A stretch of 64,000 nt of DNA from Streptomyces sp. B1I3 (GTDB lineage Bacteria > Actinomycetota > Actinomycetes > Streptomycetales > Streptomycetaceae): positions 2,046,001 through 2,110,000 of the forward strand of contig NZ_JAUSYD010000001.1 of the NCBI RefSeq assembly GCF_030816615.1, in the 5' to 3' direction. Positions 1-8,804 of the stretch are shown here, in pieces (the first letter of the stretch is position 1; each line of letters begins with the position of its first letter). Below the pieces are notes generated by a model, which was not told the DNA's origin, ran no database searches, and saw nothing but the letters and a program-made list of their open reading frames with translations. The position numbers and the translations under genes are program-made.

Positions 1-24
1 CCGTCCGTGCCGCTCCGGCCCAGG

Positions 25-426
25 TCAGTCCAGCACCGCGATGCCGTCGAGCTCGACCAGGGCCTGTTCGTCCCAGAGCCTGACCGTCCCGACGACGGCC
101 ATCGCGGGGTACTCACGCCCCGCCAGACTGCGCCAGATCCTGCCCAGCTCCCTGGCGTGGGCCCGGTAGTCGGCGACATCGGTGGCGTACACGGTCACCC
201 GGGCGAGGGCGGAGGGGGCACCACCCGCCGCGCGCAGGGCGGTGAGCAGATTGCCGAGCGCCGTCTCGAACTGCTCGGGAAGGGTGGCGCCGACGACCTT
301 CCCCTCGCCGTCCAGAGCGGTCTGGCCGGCGAGGAAGACCAGCCGGCCGCCGGTGGCCGTGACGGCGTGCGAGAAACCTCGGGGCGGGGCGAGTGCGGCG
401 GGGTTGATCCGGGTGAGCGGGTTCAT
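25..426 (-). CDS. RidA family enamine/imine deaminase-like protein
   Basis: A 133-residue protein of the usual RidA/YjgF length. RidA proteins are small trimers that hydrolyse reactive enamines and imines to ketones plus ammonia. The C-terminal GTVRLWDEQALVELDGIA keeps an Arg (R116) at the place where RidA binds the substrate carboxylate, followed by the typical V-E-x-x-x-I-A strand. The ATG overlaps the stop of the acyl-CoA dehydrogenase gene by ATGA, so the two are co-translated. Because the cluster appears to handle an amino-aryl-CoA, I infer that this protein removes the amino group from an enamine intermediate; that is not shown by the sequence alone. Family call is firm, substrate open. 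Confidence 0.9.
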   Translation of the reverse strand: MNPLTRINPAALAPPRGFSHAVTATGGRLVFLAGQTALDGEGKVVGATLPEQFETALGNLLTALRAAGGAPSALARVTVYATDVADYRAHARELGRIWRSLAGREYPAMAVVGTVRLWDEQALVELDGIAVLD

Positions 427-1556
427 GCGGACCTCTCCTGTGTCGCGTACAGCTCCTTGGCGATGATGGTGCGCTGCACCTCGGTGGCGCCCTCGTAGAT
501 CCTGGGTGCGCGGACCTCCCGGTAGAGGTGTTCGAGCAGGTGGCCGCGGCGCAGGGCGCGCGCCCCGTGCAGCTGGACCGCCGCGTCGACGACGTACTGC
601 GCGGTCTCGGTGGCGTACAGCTTGGCCATGGCCGCGCGCCGGGGCACGCCGGGCTCCCCCGCGTCGTGGGCCGCGGCGGCCGCGTACACCAGGAGCCGGG
701 CCGCCTCGGTGCGGGTGGCCATCTCGGCGACCTGGTGGGAGACCGCCTGCAGATCCTTCAGCGGAGCGCCGAACGCGGTGCGGTCCGCCGTGTGCTCCAG
801 GGTGGCGTCGAGGGCCGCACGTGCCATGCCGACGGCGAACGCGCCGACGCTGGGCCGGAAGAGGTTCAGGGTGTCCATGGCCACGCGGAAACCCCGGTCC
901 ACCTCCCCGACGACGTCCTCGGCGGTGACGGGTACGCCGTCGAAACGCAGAGCTCCGACGGGGTGGGGCGAGAGCATCTCCAGGGGCGTCCCGGTGAGCC
1001 CGGGGCGATCGGCGGGGACGAGGAAGGCGGTGACGCCGCGGGCTCCGGCCCCCTCGGTCGTCCGGGCGAAGACGGTGTAGAAGTCGGCCTCCGGGGCGTT
1101 CGAGATCCAGCACTTCTCGCCGGTCAGCCGCCAGCCGTCCTCGCCCGGTCCGCGCCGGGCGGCGAGCGAGAGGGCCGCCGCGTCGGATCCGGCGCCCGGC
1201 TCGCTGAGCGCGAAGGCGGCGACAGCACGGCCTGCGCGCACCTCGGGAAGCCAGCGCGCCCGCTGCGCGGGGGTGCCCGCCCGCAGCACGGGAGAGGTGC
1301 CGAGGCCCTGCAGGGCGAGCGCCGTCTCGGCCTCGGTGCAGCCGCGGGCCAGTGATTCGCGCAGCAGGCAGAGGTCCAGCGCTCCGGATCCCAGCATCCG
1401 GTCCAGGAGGCCGAGCTCGCCGAGCACGGAGACGAGCGGCCGGTTCACCTTGCCCGGGGTCCCCTTCTCCGCGAGTGGGCGCAGCCGGTCACGGGCGAGG
1501 GCGTGGAGCTCGTCGCACCAGGCGGTTCGACCGGGATCGAGGGAGAATGCCGTCAT
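423..1556 (-). CDS. acyl-CoA dehydrogenase
   Basis: A 377-residue flavoprotein of normal acyl-CoA dehydrogenase length. It oxidises an acyl-CoA at C2-C3, passing electrons to ETF. Seen: the FAD/substrate motif FALSEPGAGSDAAAL at residues 115-129 and the C-terminal YEGATEVQRTIIAKEL, where the Glu of YEG is the usual catalytic base. The ATG at 1556 is preceded by a GAGAGG-type ribosome site; a longer open frame to 1685 has no such signal and would run into the divergent ligase gene. It shares about 90 bases of intergenic DNA with that ligase and overlaps ridA by 4 bases. Its substrate is probably a reduced cyclic acyl-CoA made by the neighbouring monooxygenase/reductase (inference). Confidence 0.92.
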   Translation of the reverse strand: MTAFSLDPGRTAWCDELHALARDRLRPLAEKGTPGKVNRPLVSVLGELGLLDRMLGSGALDLCLLRESLARGCTEAETALALQGLGTSPVLRAGTPAQRARWLPEVRAGRAVAAFALSEPGAGSDAAALSLAARRGPGEDGWRLTGEKCWISNAPEADFYTVFARTTEGAGARGVTAFLVPADRPGLTGTPLEMLSPHPVGALRFDGVPVTAEDVVGEVDRGFRVAMDTLNLFRPSVGAFAVGMARAALDATLEHTADRTAFGAPLKDLQAVSHQVAEMATRTEAARLLVYAAAAAHDAGEPGVPRRAAMAKLYATETAQYVVDAAVQLHGARALRRGHLLEHLYREVRAPRIYEGATEVQRTIIAKELYATQERSA

Positions 1557-1647
1557 ACCGGCGCCTCTCTTGTCACGACTTATCGCGGACCGTTGACTAC
1601 CGTCACCCAAACGATACGCTCCAAGGGCGACAAGGGGGCGATGCTTC

Positions 1648-3267
1648 ATGAAGCCGTCAGGTACCTGGAGTGCGCACACCGACACGTTCGCACGCGACCA
1701 TCTCCCACCCGCGGAGCAGTGGCCCGAGCTGCTCCTCGACCTCCCCGGACTGGCCTACCCCGACCGGCTGAACTGCGGGTACGAACTGCTCGACCGCACC
1801 CTGGAGCGCATGGGAGCCGACCGCCCCGCCTTCCGGAGCGGCACCGGCGCGGTCTGGAGCTACGGGGAGCTGCGGGACCGGGTGGACCGGATCGCCCACG
1901 TACTGACGAGCGACCTGGGCGTCGTACCCGGCAACCGCGTGCTGCTGCGAGGCCCCACCACGCCCTGGCTCGCGGCCTGCTGGCTCGCGGTGATGAAGGC
2001 GGGCGCGGTCGCCGTGACCGTGCTGGCCCAGCAGCGGGCGGCGGAGCTGGCCACCATCTGCTCGTTCGCCCGGGTCGGCCAGGCCCTGTGCGACTCGAGG
2101 TCGCTCGGCGACCTGGCGAAGGCCGGGGTGCCGGGGCTGCGGATCACCGCGTACGGCGGCGGGGGCCCCGGGGACCTGACGGAGCTGGCGGCGAAGCGGC
2201 CGGGGCCGTACCGGGCGGTGGACACGGCGTCCGACGACGTCGCGCTCATCGCGTTCACTTCTGGCACCACCGGGCGGCCCAAGGGCTGTATGCACGTCCA
2301 CCGCGATGTGCTGGCCGTCGCCGACACCTTCTCCCGGCACGTCCTGCGGCCCGTCGCGGACGACGTGTTCGCGGGCAGCCCGCCGCTCGGCTTCACCTTC
2401 GGGCTCGGCGGGCTGGTCATCTTCCCGCTGCGGGCGGGCGCCTCCTCGCTGCTGCTGGAGCGGGCGGGCCCCGAGCAGTTGCTCCCGGCGATCGCCGCCC
2501 ACCGGGTCTCGGTGCTGTTCACGGCGCCGACCGCGTACCGGGTGATGCTCGACGCGCTCGACGGCCACGACCTCTCGGCCCTGCGGCGGTGCGTCTCCGC
2601 CGGAGAGAACCTGCCGGCCGCCACCTGGCGGTCCTGGTACGAGCGGACGGGTCTGCGCATCGTCAACGGCATCGGGGCGACGGAACTGCTGCACATCTTC
2701 ATCTCCGCGGCCGACGAGGCGGTCCGCCCCGGGACCACCGGCGTCCCCGTGCCGGGCTGGCAGGCGCGGGTGGTGGACGAGGACGGGGCGGAGCTCCCCG
2801 ACGGCGAACCCGGCCTGCTGGCGGTGCGCGGCCCGGTCGGCTGCCGGTATCTCGCCGACGAGCGCCAGCGCCTGTACGTGCGCCACGGCTGGAACATCAC
2901 CGGCGACACCTACGTCCGCGAGCCGGACGGCTACTTCCGCTACGTGGCACGCGCCGACGACATGATCATCTCGTCCGGTTACAACATCGCGGGCCCCGAG
3001 GTCGAGGAAGCCCTTCTGCGCCACCCCGACGTTGTCGAGGCCGCGGTGGTGGGACAGGCGGACGCACTGCGCGGCCAGGTCGTCGCGGCGTACGTGGTGC
3101 TGCGCGAGGGAGCCCGGCAGTCGGCCGACGGGCTGCGCACCCACATGAAGTCGGAGCTGGCGCCGCACAAGTGCCCCCGCGTCCTCACGTTCCTGCCCGC
3201 GCTCCCGAGGACCGCGACCGGAAAGCTGCAGCGCTTCCGGCTGCGCGGCACAGGCGTTCTAGAGTGA
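1648..3267 (+). CDS. benzoate/2-aminobenzoate-CoA ligase (AMP-forming)
   Basis: A 539-residue member of the adenylate-forming family. It would activate an aryl acid with ATP and CoA, giving aryl-CoA, AMP and PPi. Seen: phosphate-binding loop FTSGTTGRPKG at about 203-213, the aryl-CoA-ligase version of motif A5 (GATELLHIFISA, near 345; benzoate-CoA ligases have a similar TEMLHIF), the hinge region followed by SSGYNIAGPEVEEAL, and the C-terminal catalytic Lys in PRTATGKLQRFRL. An AAGGGGG ribosome site precedes the ATG. It is divergent from the acyl-CoA dehydrogenase gene and followed 4 bases later by a PaaX-type regulator. The two-domain oxygenase nearby favours 2-aminobenzoate as substrate; benzoate or salicylate remain possible. 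Confidence 0.85.
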   Translation: MKPSGTWSAHTDTFARDHLPPAEQWPELLLDLPGLAYPDRLNCGYELLDRTLERMGADRPAFRSGTGAVWSYGELRDRVDRIAHVLTSDLGVVPGNRVLLRGPTTPWLAACWLAVMKAGAVAVTVLAQQRAAELATICSFARVGQALCDSRSLGDLAKAGVPGLRITAYGGGGPGDLTELAAKRPGPYRAVDTASDDVALIAFTSGTTGRPKGCMHVHRDVLAVADTFSRHVLRPVADDVFAGSPPLGFTFGLGGLVIFPLRAGASSLLLERAGPEQLLPAIAAHRVSVLFTAPTAYRVMLDALDGHDLSALRRCVSAGENLPAATWRSWYERTGLRIVNGIGATELLHIFISAADEAVRPGTTGVPVPGWQARVVDEDGAELPDGEPGLLAVRGPVGCRYLADERQRLYVRHGWNITGDTYVREPDGYFRYVARADDMIISSGYNIAGPEVEEALLRHPDVVEAAVVGQADALRGQVVAAYVVLREGARQSADGLRTHMKSELAPHKCPRVLTFLPALPRTATGKLQRFRLRGTGVLE

Positions 3268-3271
3268 GCGC

Positions 3272-4102
3272 GTGGCCGAGCACACCCCCCGTTCCCTGAT
3301 CGTCAGCCTGTACGGCGCGTACGGCCGAGACGCCGACGACGCCCCGCTGGCGGTGTCCGAGCTGATCCGGCTGCTGCACGCCGTCGGCGTGGACGCCCCG
3401 TCCGTACGCTCCTCCGTCTCCCGGCTCAAGCGCCGCGGTCTGCTCCTGCCCGCCCGCACGGCGGACGGGGCGGCCGGGTACGCCCTGTCGCCCGGTGCCC
3501 GTCAGCTGCTGGACGACGGCGACCGGCGCATCTACCGGCATCCCTCGCCCCGCCTCCCGGACGGCTGGCTCCTCGCCGTCTTCTCCGTACCGGAGGCCGA
3601 GCGCCACAAGCGGCACCTGCTGCGCTCCCGGCTCGGCGGGCTCGGCTTCGGCACGGCGGCCCCCGGGGTGTGGATCGCGCCCGCCGGGCTGTACGAGGAG
3701 ACGCGGCACACCTTGGAGCGGCTGGAACTCGCGCCGTACGTCGAGCTGTTCCGGGGGGAGCACCTCGGCTTCGCGGCGACGAAGGAGTCCGTGGCGCGCT
3801 GGTGGGACCTGGACGCGCTCGCCCGGCTCCACGGGGAGTTCCTGGCGCAGCAGGAACCGGTGCTGCGGGCCTGGGAGGCACGGGCCGGCGAGGCCGGGCC
3901 GGACCCGGCGGAGGCCTACCGGGACTACCTCCGCGCCCTCGACGCCTGGCGGCGACTGCCGTACGCCGATCCCGGGCTGCCCGGTGAACTGCTGCCGGAG
4001 GACTGGCCGGGCGGCCGCTCGGCCGAGGTGTTCGGGCTGCTGCACGCCCGGCTGCGCGACGCCGGGAGCCGGTTCGTGCGCGCCCGGGCGGCCACAGGCT
4101 GA
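3272..4102 (+). CDS. PaaX family transcriptional regulator
   Basis: A 276-residue protein starting at GTG, four bases after the ligase stop, so probably translationally coupled. Residues 1-70 form a winged helix (PSVRSSVSRLKRRGLL is the recognition segment), followed by the PaaX central region (DGWLLAVFSVPEAERHKRH) and the C-terminal all-helical domain with Trp-rich WWDLDALA. PaaX repressors sense aryl-CoA thioesters such as phenylacetyl-CoA. Its position in an aryl-CoA cluster suggests that it represses the ligase and hydratase operons and responds to the CoA product of the ligase; that is inference from context. Confidence 0.88.
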   Translation: MAEHTPRSLIVSLYGAYGRDADDAPLAVSELIRLLHAVGVDAPSVRSSVSRLKRRGLLLPARTADGAAGYALSPGARQLLDDGDRRIYRHPSPRLPDGWLLAVFSVPEAERHKRHLLRSRLGGLGFGTAAPGVWIAPAGLYEETRHTLERLELAPYVELFRGEHLGFAATKESVARWWDLDALARLHGEFLAQQEPVLRAWEARAGEAGPDPAEAYRDYLRALDAWRRLPYADPGLPGELLPEDWPGGRSAEVFGLLHARLRDAGSRFVRARAATG

Positions 4103-4145
4103 AACCCGGGTGCCTGACGGCCTGTTCACCCGGCACTATGAGGCA

Positions 4146-4967
4146 ATGCCCTGGACCTTCACCGATGACGTCGGCACCTTCCTCGACGCGGCCGGTGCGT
4201 CGCTCGCCGTTCGGCCCGCCGAGAACACCCTGGTGCTGACCGTCACGGCGACCCTGCGCCACAGCGGCCCGCACGCCTACGGCGACGGTACGCCGGTGCT
4301 GGGCTGGTGGCGCGGGGCCGACGGCGAGGTGGCGGGGACGCTGGTGCGGACGCCGCCGTACGTGCCGGTCCTGGGCACGGTGGCCCCGGAGGCGCTGGGT
4401 CCGCTGGTCCGGGCGTTCCCGCTGACCGGCGTCAACGCGGACCGCGCCACCGCGCAGGCCCTCGCCGCCCACTGGCCCGGCCACCGGGTCGACGCGGAGC
4501 ACCGGCTGTACCAACTGGGCGAGTTGGTACCGCCCTCCCCCGCGCCCGGCGGCCGGCCCCGCACCGCCACCAGCGCCGACCGGGCGCTGCTCGTCGACCG
4601 GCTGCGCGCCTTCTGCGAGGAGACCGGCCAGCCGGGCGACCGGGCCGGGCGGGTCGCCGACGAGCGGATCGCACAGGGCGGGCTGACGCTCTGGGAGGAC
4701 GACGGGGTCGCGGTGTCCATGGCGGGCGTCTCGCGCGAACTCGCGGGCACCGTGCGGGTGGCGACGGTCCACACCCCGCCGGAGCACCGGAGCCGCGGAT
4801 ACGCGGCGGCGGTGACGGCGCAGGTCAGCCGGGTGGCGCGGGAGGGGGGCGCCCGTCAGGTGCTGCTCTTCACCGACCTCGCCGACCCGACGAGCAACGG
4901 CGTGTACCGCCGCATCGGTTACGAACCGGTCTGCGACCGGCTGGTGGTCACGGCGGAGCCGAAGTGA
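4146..4967 (+). CDS. GNAT family N-acetyltransferase
   Basis: A 273-residue protein. The C-terminal part carries the GNAT acetyl-CoA signature: VHTPPEHRSRGYAAAVTAQV (motif A, R/Q-x-x-G-x-G/A type) followed by FTDLADPTSNGVYRRIGYEPV, typical of the FR47-like subfamily. The N-terminal 130 residues are a less conserved partner domain. The open frame extends far upstream but overlaps the PaaX gene out of phase, so the ATG at 4146, just after a TATGAGG stretch, is the sensible start. The next gene overlaps its stop by GTGA. No substrate can be read off; membership in the aromatic pathway is doubtful. Confidence 0.85.
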   Translation: MPWTFTDDVGTFLDAAGASLAVRPAENTLVLTVTATLRHSGPHAYGDGTPVLGWWRGADGEVAGTLVRTPPYVPVLGTVAPEALGPLVRAFPLTGVNADRATAQALAAHWPGHRVDAEHRLYQLGELVPPSPAPGGRPRTATSADRALLVDRLRAFCEETGQPGDRAGRVADERIAQGGLTLWEDDGVAVSMAGVSRELAGTVRVATVHTPPEHRSRGYAAAVTAQVSRVAREGGARQVLLFTDLADPTSNGVYRRIGYEPVCDRLVVTAEPK

Positions 4968-5422
4968 CGGCCGGGGCCGGGGAGACGCCGGCGGAGCAGC
5001 GGTGGCTGGTCGCCGCGAACGTCGTGCGGTGGCGGCGCTACGGCGAGGACGGTCAGGAGCTGCGGCCCGGCACCAAGTCGTACCGGGGCGGCTCCAAGAT
5101 CTACGTCATCGAGACCTACGCGGGGGCGGGCCATGAGCAGCTGACCACGATCGGGCGCGGGCGGCACACCGGCACGTACATCGCGATCGACATGGCGACG
5201 CGCAATCTGCACACCTTCCGGGCCGTGCCGGTCCACAGCCCGACCGTGCTGCGGCTGTGCGAGGAGGCGGGCGTGGGCGGCTGCTGGACGAACCGGCAGG
5301 ACGCGGAGGAGCTCGCCGCCCGCCTCGGCCCGCTGGCCGCCGGGTACCGCACCGCCCACTGGGCCTCACCCCATCCCGTTCCCTGCCGCTGCCACGAGTG
5401 CCTGACGCTCAGCTCAGGGTGA
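4964..5422 (+). CDS. conserved hypothetical protein
   Basis: A 152-residue soluble protein starting at a GTG that overlaps the GNAT stop codon (GTGA). It has no signal peptide or membrane segment. The sequence is composition-normal and coding-like: basic N-terminal VVRWRRYGEDGQ, a GGSKIYVIETYAG strand region, RGRHTGTYIAIDM, and a C-terminal CRCHECL with three closely spaced Cys (C-x-C-x2-C) that could hold a metal. I do not recognise the family. It ends convergently with, and overlaps by 14 bases, the monooxygenase gene on the other strand. Confidence 0.7.
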   Translation: MTAGAGETPAEQRWLVAANVVRWRRYGEDGQELRPGTKSYRGGSKIYVIETYAGAGHEQLTTIGRGRHTGTYIAIDMATRNLHTFRAVPVHSPTVLRLCEEAGVGGCWTNRQDAEELAARLGPLAAGYRTAHWASPHPVPCRCHECLTLSSG

Positions 5423-7694
5423 GCCGGGGCCCGGGATGGTCGCCTCGGCCCGTCGGCGGGGTGCGGCTGCCCGCGCGGTACGGGAGCGGCCAGGGGGCGC
5501 CCGGGCCGGCGTACCCCTGCTCGGCCGCGGCGTGCAGGGTCCAGTGCGGGTCGTACAGGTGCGGGCGGGCCAGGGCGATGAGGTCGGCCCGCCCGGCCAG
5601 GAGCAGCGAGTTGACGTCGTCCCAGGAGGAGATGGCGCCGACCGCGATGACGGGGACGCCCACCGCGTTGCGGATGCGGTCGGCGTACGGGGTCTGGTAG
5701 GAGCGGCCGTACTCGGGGCGTTCGTCCGGTACGACCTGTCCGGTGGAGACGTCGATGGCGTCCGCCCCGTGGCGGGCGAAGGCACGGGCGACGGCGAGGG
5801 AGTCCTCGGCACTCGTGCCGCCCTCGGCCCAGTCCGTGGCGGAGATCCGGACGGTCATCGGCCGGTCCGCCGGCCACACCTCGCGGACGGCGTCGAAGAC
5901 CTCCAGAGGGAACCGGAGCCGCTTCGCCGCCGTGCCGCCGTAGGCGTCGGTGCGCCGGTTGGTGAGCGGGGAGAGGAAGCCGGAGAGCAGGTAACCGTGG
6001 GCGCAGTGCAGTTCGAGGAGGTCGAAGTCACTGCGGGCCGCCCGCCGCGCGGCGTCGGTGAACTGCGCGCGGACGGTGGCGAGACCGGCCCGGTCCAGCG
6101 CCCGGGGGGTCTGGCTGACGCCCGGTGCGTACGGGAGCGGGGAGGCGGCGGTGACGGGCCAGTTGCCCTCCTCCAGCGGCTGGTCGATGCCCTCCCACAT
6201 CAGCCGGGTGGAACCCTTGCGGCCGGAGTGGCCCAGCTGCACGCCGATGGCGGTACCGGGCGCCGAGTCGTGGACGAAGCGGGTGATCCGGCTCCAGGCG
6301 CCGTTCTGCTCGTCGGTCCACAGGCCGGTGCAGCCGGGGGTGATGCGTCCTTCGGGGCTCACGCACACCATCTCGGTCATGACGAGACCGGCACCTCCGA
6401 GCGCACGCGCCCCGAGGTGGACGAGGTGGAGGTCGGCGGGCAGGCCTCCGACCGCCGAGTACATGTCCATGGGCGAGACGACGACCCGGTTGCGGAGCTC
6501 CAGGCCGCGCAGCCGCAGCGGTGTGAACATCGGCGGGGTGTCCGGCGGGCAGCCGAACTCCTCCTCGACCGCTCCGGTGAATCCGGGGTCGCGCAGCCGC
6601 AGGTTGTCGTGGGTGACGCGCCGGCTGCGGGTGAGGAGGTTGAAGGCGAACCGCCGGGGCGGCTGGTCCACGTACAGCGGGAGGTCCTCGAACCAGCGCA
6701 GGCTGGCCGCCGCGGCCCGCTGGGTGGACAGGACGGCCGGGCGGCGCTCCGCCTCGTACGCGGCGAGGGCGGTGAGCAGGTCGGGATGCTCCTCGGTGCA
6801 GGCGGCCAGGGCGAGGGCGTCCTCGACGGCGAGCTTGGTCCCCGAACCGATGGAGAAGTGGGCGGTGTGGGCGGCGTCGCCGAGGAGGACCGTGGTGCCG
6901 TGCGACCAGCGGGCGTTGGTGACGGTGGCGAAGGTCAGCCAGGAGGAGTTGTTGGAGCGCAGCGGCCGTCCGCCCAGGGCCTCGGCGAAGACCTCGGCAC
7001 AGCGTTCGGCCGACTCGGCGGTGCCGCAGGTGTCGAGCCCTGCGGCACGCCAGACCTCTTCGCGCATCTCGACGATGACGGTGGAGGCGTCGGGCGCGAA
7101 GGGGTAGGCGTGCAGTTGCATCACGCCGTGCTCCGTCTCGGCGATCTCGAAGCGGAAGGCGTCGAGGGCGAAGCCTGCGGCGAGCCAGATGTAGCGGTTG
7201 TGGTGGGTGGTGACCGTCGGGCGAAAGTGGCCGGCGTGTGCCTTCCGGGTGAGACTGTGCACCCCGTCGGCGGCGATGACGAGGTCATGACTGGTCGCGA
7301 GTTCCGCGGCGGGCGGGGCCTCCGTCCCGAAGCGGAGTCGTACCCCCAGGGACGCGCAGCGCTCGTGCAGGATCCGCAGCAGGCGTCTGCGGCCCGTCGC
7401 GGCGAAGCCGTGGCCGCCCGACGTCAGGGTCTCGCCCCGGTGCACGACGTCGATGGTGTCCCAGCGGACGAGCGCGTCCCGCAGCGCCCGGTACACGACG
7501 GGGTCGGCCTGCTCGATACCGCCGAGTGTCTCGTCGGAGAGGACCACACCGAAGCCGAATGTGTCGTCGGGTGCGTTGCGTTCCCAGACGGTGATCTCGC
7601 GCCCGGGTCCGAGCCTTTTGAGGAGGGCCGCCGCGTACAGTCCGCCGGGCCCGCCGCCGATGACCGCGATCCGTCCGATGCCGGGCGGGGTCAC
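5409..7694 (-). CDS. two-domain FAD monooxygenase/FMN reductase (2-aminobenzoyl-CoA monooxygenase/reductase or salicylyl-CoA 5-hydroxylase type)
   Basis: A 761-residue fusion. Residues 1-380 are a class A flavin monooxygenase: GGGPGGLYAAALLKR at 13-27 binds the FAD ADP moiety, AADGVHSLTRKAH is the DG motif, and LLGDAAHTAHFSIGSG the GD motif. Residues 385-750 are an old-yellow-enzyme barrel: FTPLRLRGLELRNRVVVSPM, HCAHGYLLSGFLSP and NRRTDAYGG. This arrangement is that of aerobic 2-aminobenzoyl-CoA monooxygenase/reductase, which hydroxylates and then reduces the ring; single-domain salicylyl-CoA 5-hydroxylases lack the second half. The GTG start lies 4 bases after the enoyl-CoA hydratase stop, indicating one operon. 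It sits opposite the ligase operon and overlaps the convergent hypothetical gene at its 3' end. Confidence 0.85.
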   Translation of the reverse strand: MTPPGIGRIAVIGGGPGGLYAAALLKRLGPGREITVWERNAPDDTFGFGVVLSDETLGGIEQADPVVYRALRDALVRWDTIDVVHRGETLTSGGHGFAATGRRRLLRILHERCASLGVRLRFGTEAPPAAELATSHDLVIAADGVHSLTRKAHAGHFRPTVTTHHNRYIWLAAGFALDAFRFEIAETEHGVMQLHAYPFAPDASTVIVEMREEVWRAAGLDTCGTAESAERCAEVFAEALGGRPLRSNNSSWLTFATVTNARWSHGTTVLLGDAAHTAHFSIGSGTKLAVEDALALAACTEEHPDLLTALAAYEAERRPAVLSTQRAAAASLRWFEDLPLYVDQPPRRFAFNLLTRSRRVTHDNLRLRDPGFTGAVEEEFGCPPDTPPMFTPLRLRGLELRNRVVVSPMDMYSAVGGLPADLHLVHLGARALGGAGLVMTEMVCVSPEGRITPGCTGLWTDEQNGAWSRITRFVHDSAPGTAIGVQLGHSGRKGSTRLMWEGIDQPLEEGNWPVTAASPLPYAPGVSQTPRALDRAGLATVRAQFTDAARRAARSDFDLLELHCAHGYLLSGFLSPLTNRRTDAYGGTAAKRLRFPLEVFDAVREVWPADRPMTVRISATDWAEGGTSAEDSLAVARAFARHGADAIDVSTGQVVPDERPEYGRSYQTPYADRIRNAVGVPVIAVGAISSWDDVNSLLLAGRADLIALARPHLYDPHWTLHAAAEQGYAGPGAPWPLPYRAGSRTPPTGRGDHPGPRLTLS

Positions 7695-7698
7695 GGCG

Positions 7699-8526
7699 CT
7701 ACCGGCCTTGCCACTTCGGCGGCCGCTTCTCGCCGAAGGCGGCGTGGAACTCCGCGTAGTCCTCACCGTGCATCAGCAGGGCCTGGGTGGCGGCGTCCAT
7801 TTCCACGGAGGCCGCGAGCGGCATGTCGAGCTCGGCGGTGAGGAGCGCCTTGGTCTGGGCGAGGGCGAGCGCGGGGCCGTCCGCCAGCCGGCGGGCGAGC
7901 GCCGCCGCACGGGCGTCGGCCCGGCCTTCCTCGGCAAGCTCGCTGATCAGGCCGATGCGCTCGGCCTCGGGGGCGCGGACGGGGTCGCCGAGCATCAGGA
8001 GCCGGGTGGCGTGCCCGAGACCGACGACACGCGGCAGGAGGTAGGCGGCTCCCATGTCACCGCCGGAGAGACCTACCTTGGTGAAGAGGAAGGCGAAGCG
8101 GGCCGAGGGATCGGCGACGCGGAAGTCGGCGGCCAGCGCGAGGACCGCCCCGGCTCCTGCCGCGACCCCGTGCACGGCGGCGACGACGGGGAAGGGGCAC
8201 TCCCGCAGGGCCCGTACGACCTGCCCGGTCATCCGGTTGAAGTCCAGGAGCTGGGCGGTGTCCATGGCGAGCGTCGCGCCGATGATCTCGTCGACGTCGC
8301 CACCGGAGCAGAAGCCACGCCCCTCACCGGCGAGCACCAGCGCGCGTACGGAGCGTTCCCGGGAAAGCTCGGCGAGGAGATCGCGCAGGTCGGCATAGGC
8401 GCCGAAGGTGAGTGCGTTGAGCTTCTCCGGGCGGGCGAGCGTGACCGTCGCCACACCGTCGTGCGTCGTCAGGCGCAGATGCTGCCATCGCTCCGTGCGC
8501 GGGACGGAGCCGGTGAACGGGCTCAT
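7699..8526 (-). CDS. enoyl-CoA hydratase/isomerase family protein
   Basis: A 275-residue crotonase-fold protein. Seen: the oxyanion-hole segments LVLAGEGRGFCSGGDVDEI (residues about 60-78) and AAVHGVAAGAGAVLALAADFRVA (about 108-130). A clear AAGGAGAC ribosome site stands in front of the ATG. It is the first gene of the operon with the two-domain monooxygenase. In this setting it probably hydrates, or opens, the partially reduced cyclic acyl-CoA. The residues usually bearing the two catalytic Glu are changed in part (GAAYLLPRVVG follows), as in many crotonases of diverged function, so the exact reaction is not assignable. Confidence 0.88.
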   Translation of the reverse strand: MSPFTGSVPRTERWQHLRLTTHDGVATVTLARPEKLNALTFGAYADLRDLLAELSRERSVRALVLAGEGRGFCSGGDVDEIIGATLAMDTAQLLDFNRMTGQVVRALRECPFPVVAAVHGVAAGAGAVLALAADFRVADPSARFAFLFTKVGLSGGDMGAAYLLPRVVGLGHATRLLMLGDPVRAPEAERIGLISELAEEGRADARAAALARRLADGPALALAQTKALLTAELDMPLAASVEMDAATQALLMHGEDYAEFHAAFGEKRPPKWQGR

Positions 8527-8568
8527 GGAAGGTCTCCTTGGGCCGTCGGGCTGCTGCCGATCCGCTAC

Positions 8569-8593
8569 GAAGTTATCACTCGTACGTGACTTC
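8569..8593. promoter_or_regulatory. imperfect inverted repeat upstream of the hydratase operon
   Basis: GAAGT...CAC...GTG...ACTTC half-sites face each other 43-67 bases upstream of the hydratase start, with a 3-base asymmetry. It is a candidate binding site for the PaaX-type regulator at 3272-4102. The rest of 8527-8804 shows no gene. Confidence 0.3.
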
Positions 8594-8804
8594 CGTCAGG
8601 AGTACGCGATATGCGACCTGTGGGGACGCTGTGGCGAACGTCCCGTTCGTACCGGCCGACCGCCCCTATGTCTGGAGCGACGCACTTCGTATGGTTGGGC
8701 GCAGGAAGTCCTGGTACAGAACTCCTGACGCAGCCGTCCCGGGCGCAGCAACCCCGGAACAAACACCGTGGCGCACGTCCCAAAAACAGAAGTCCCGTCA
8801 CAGG

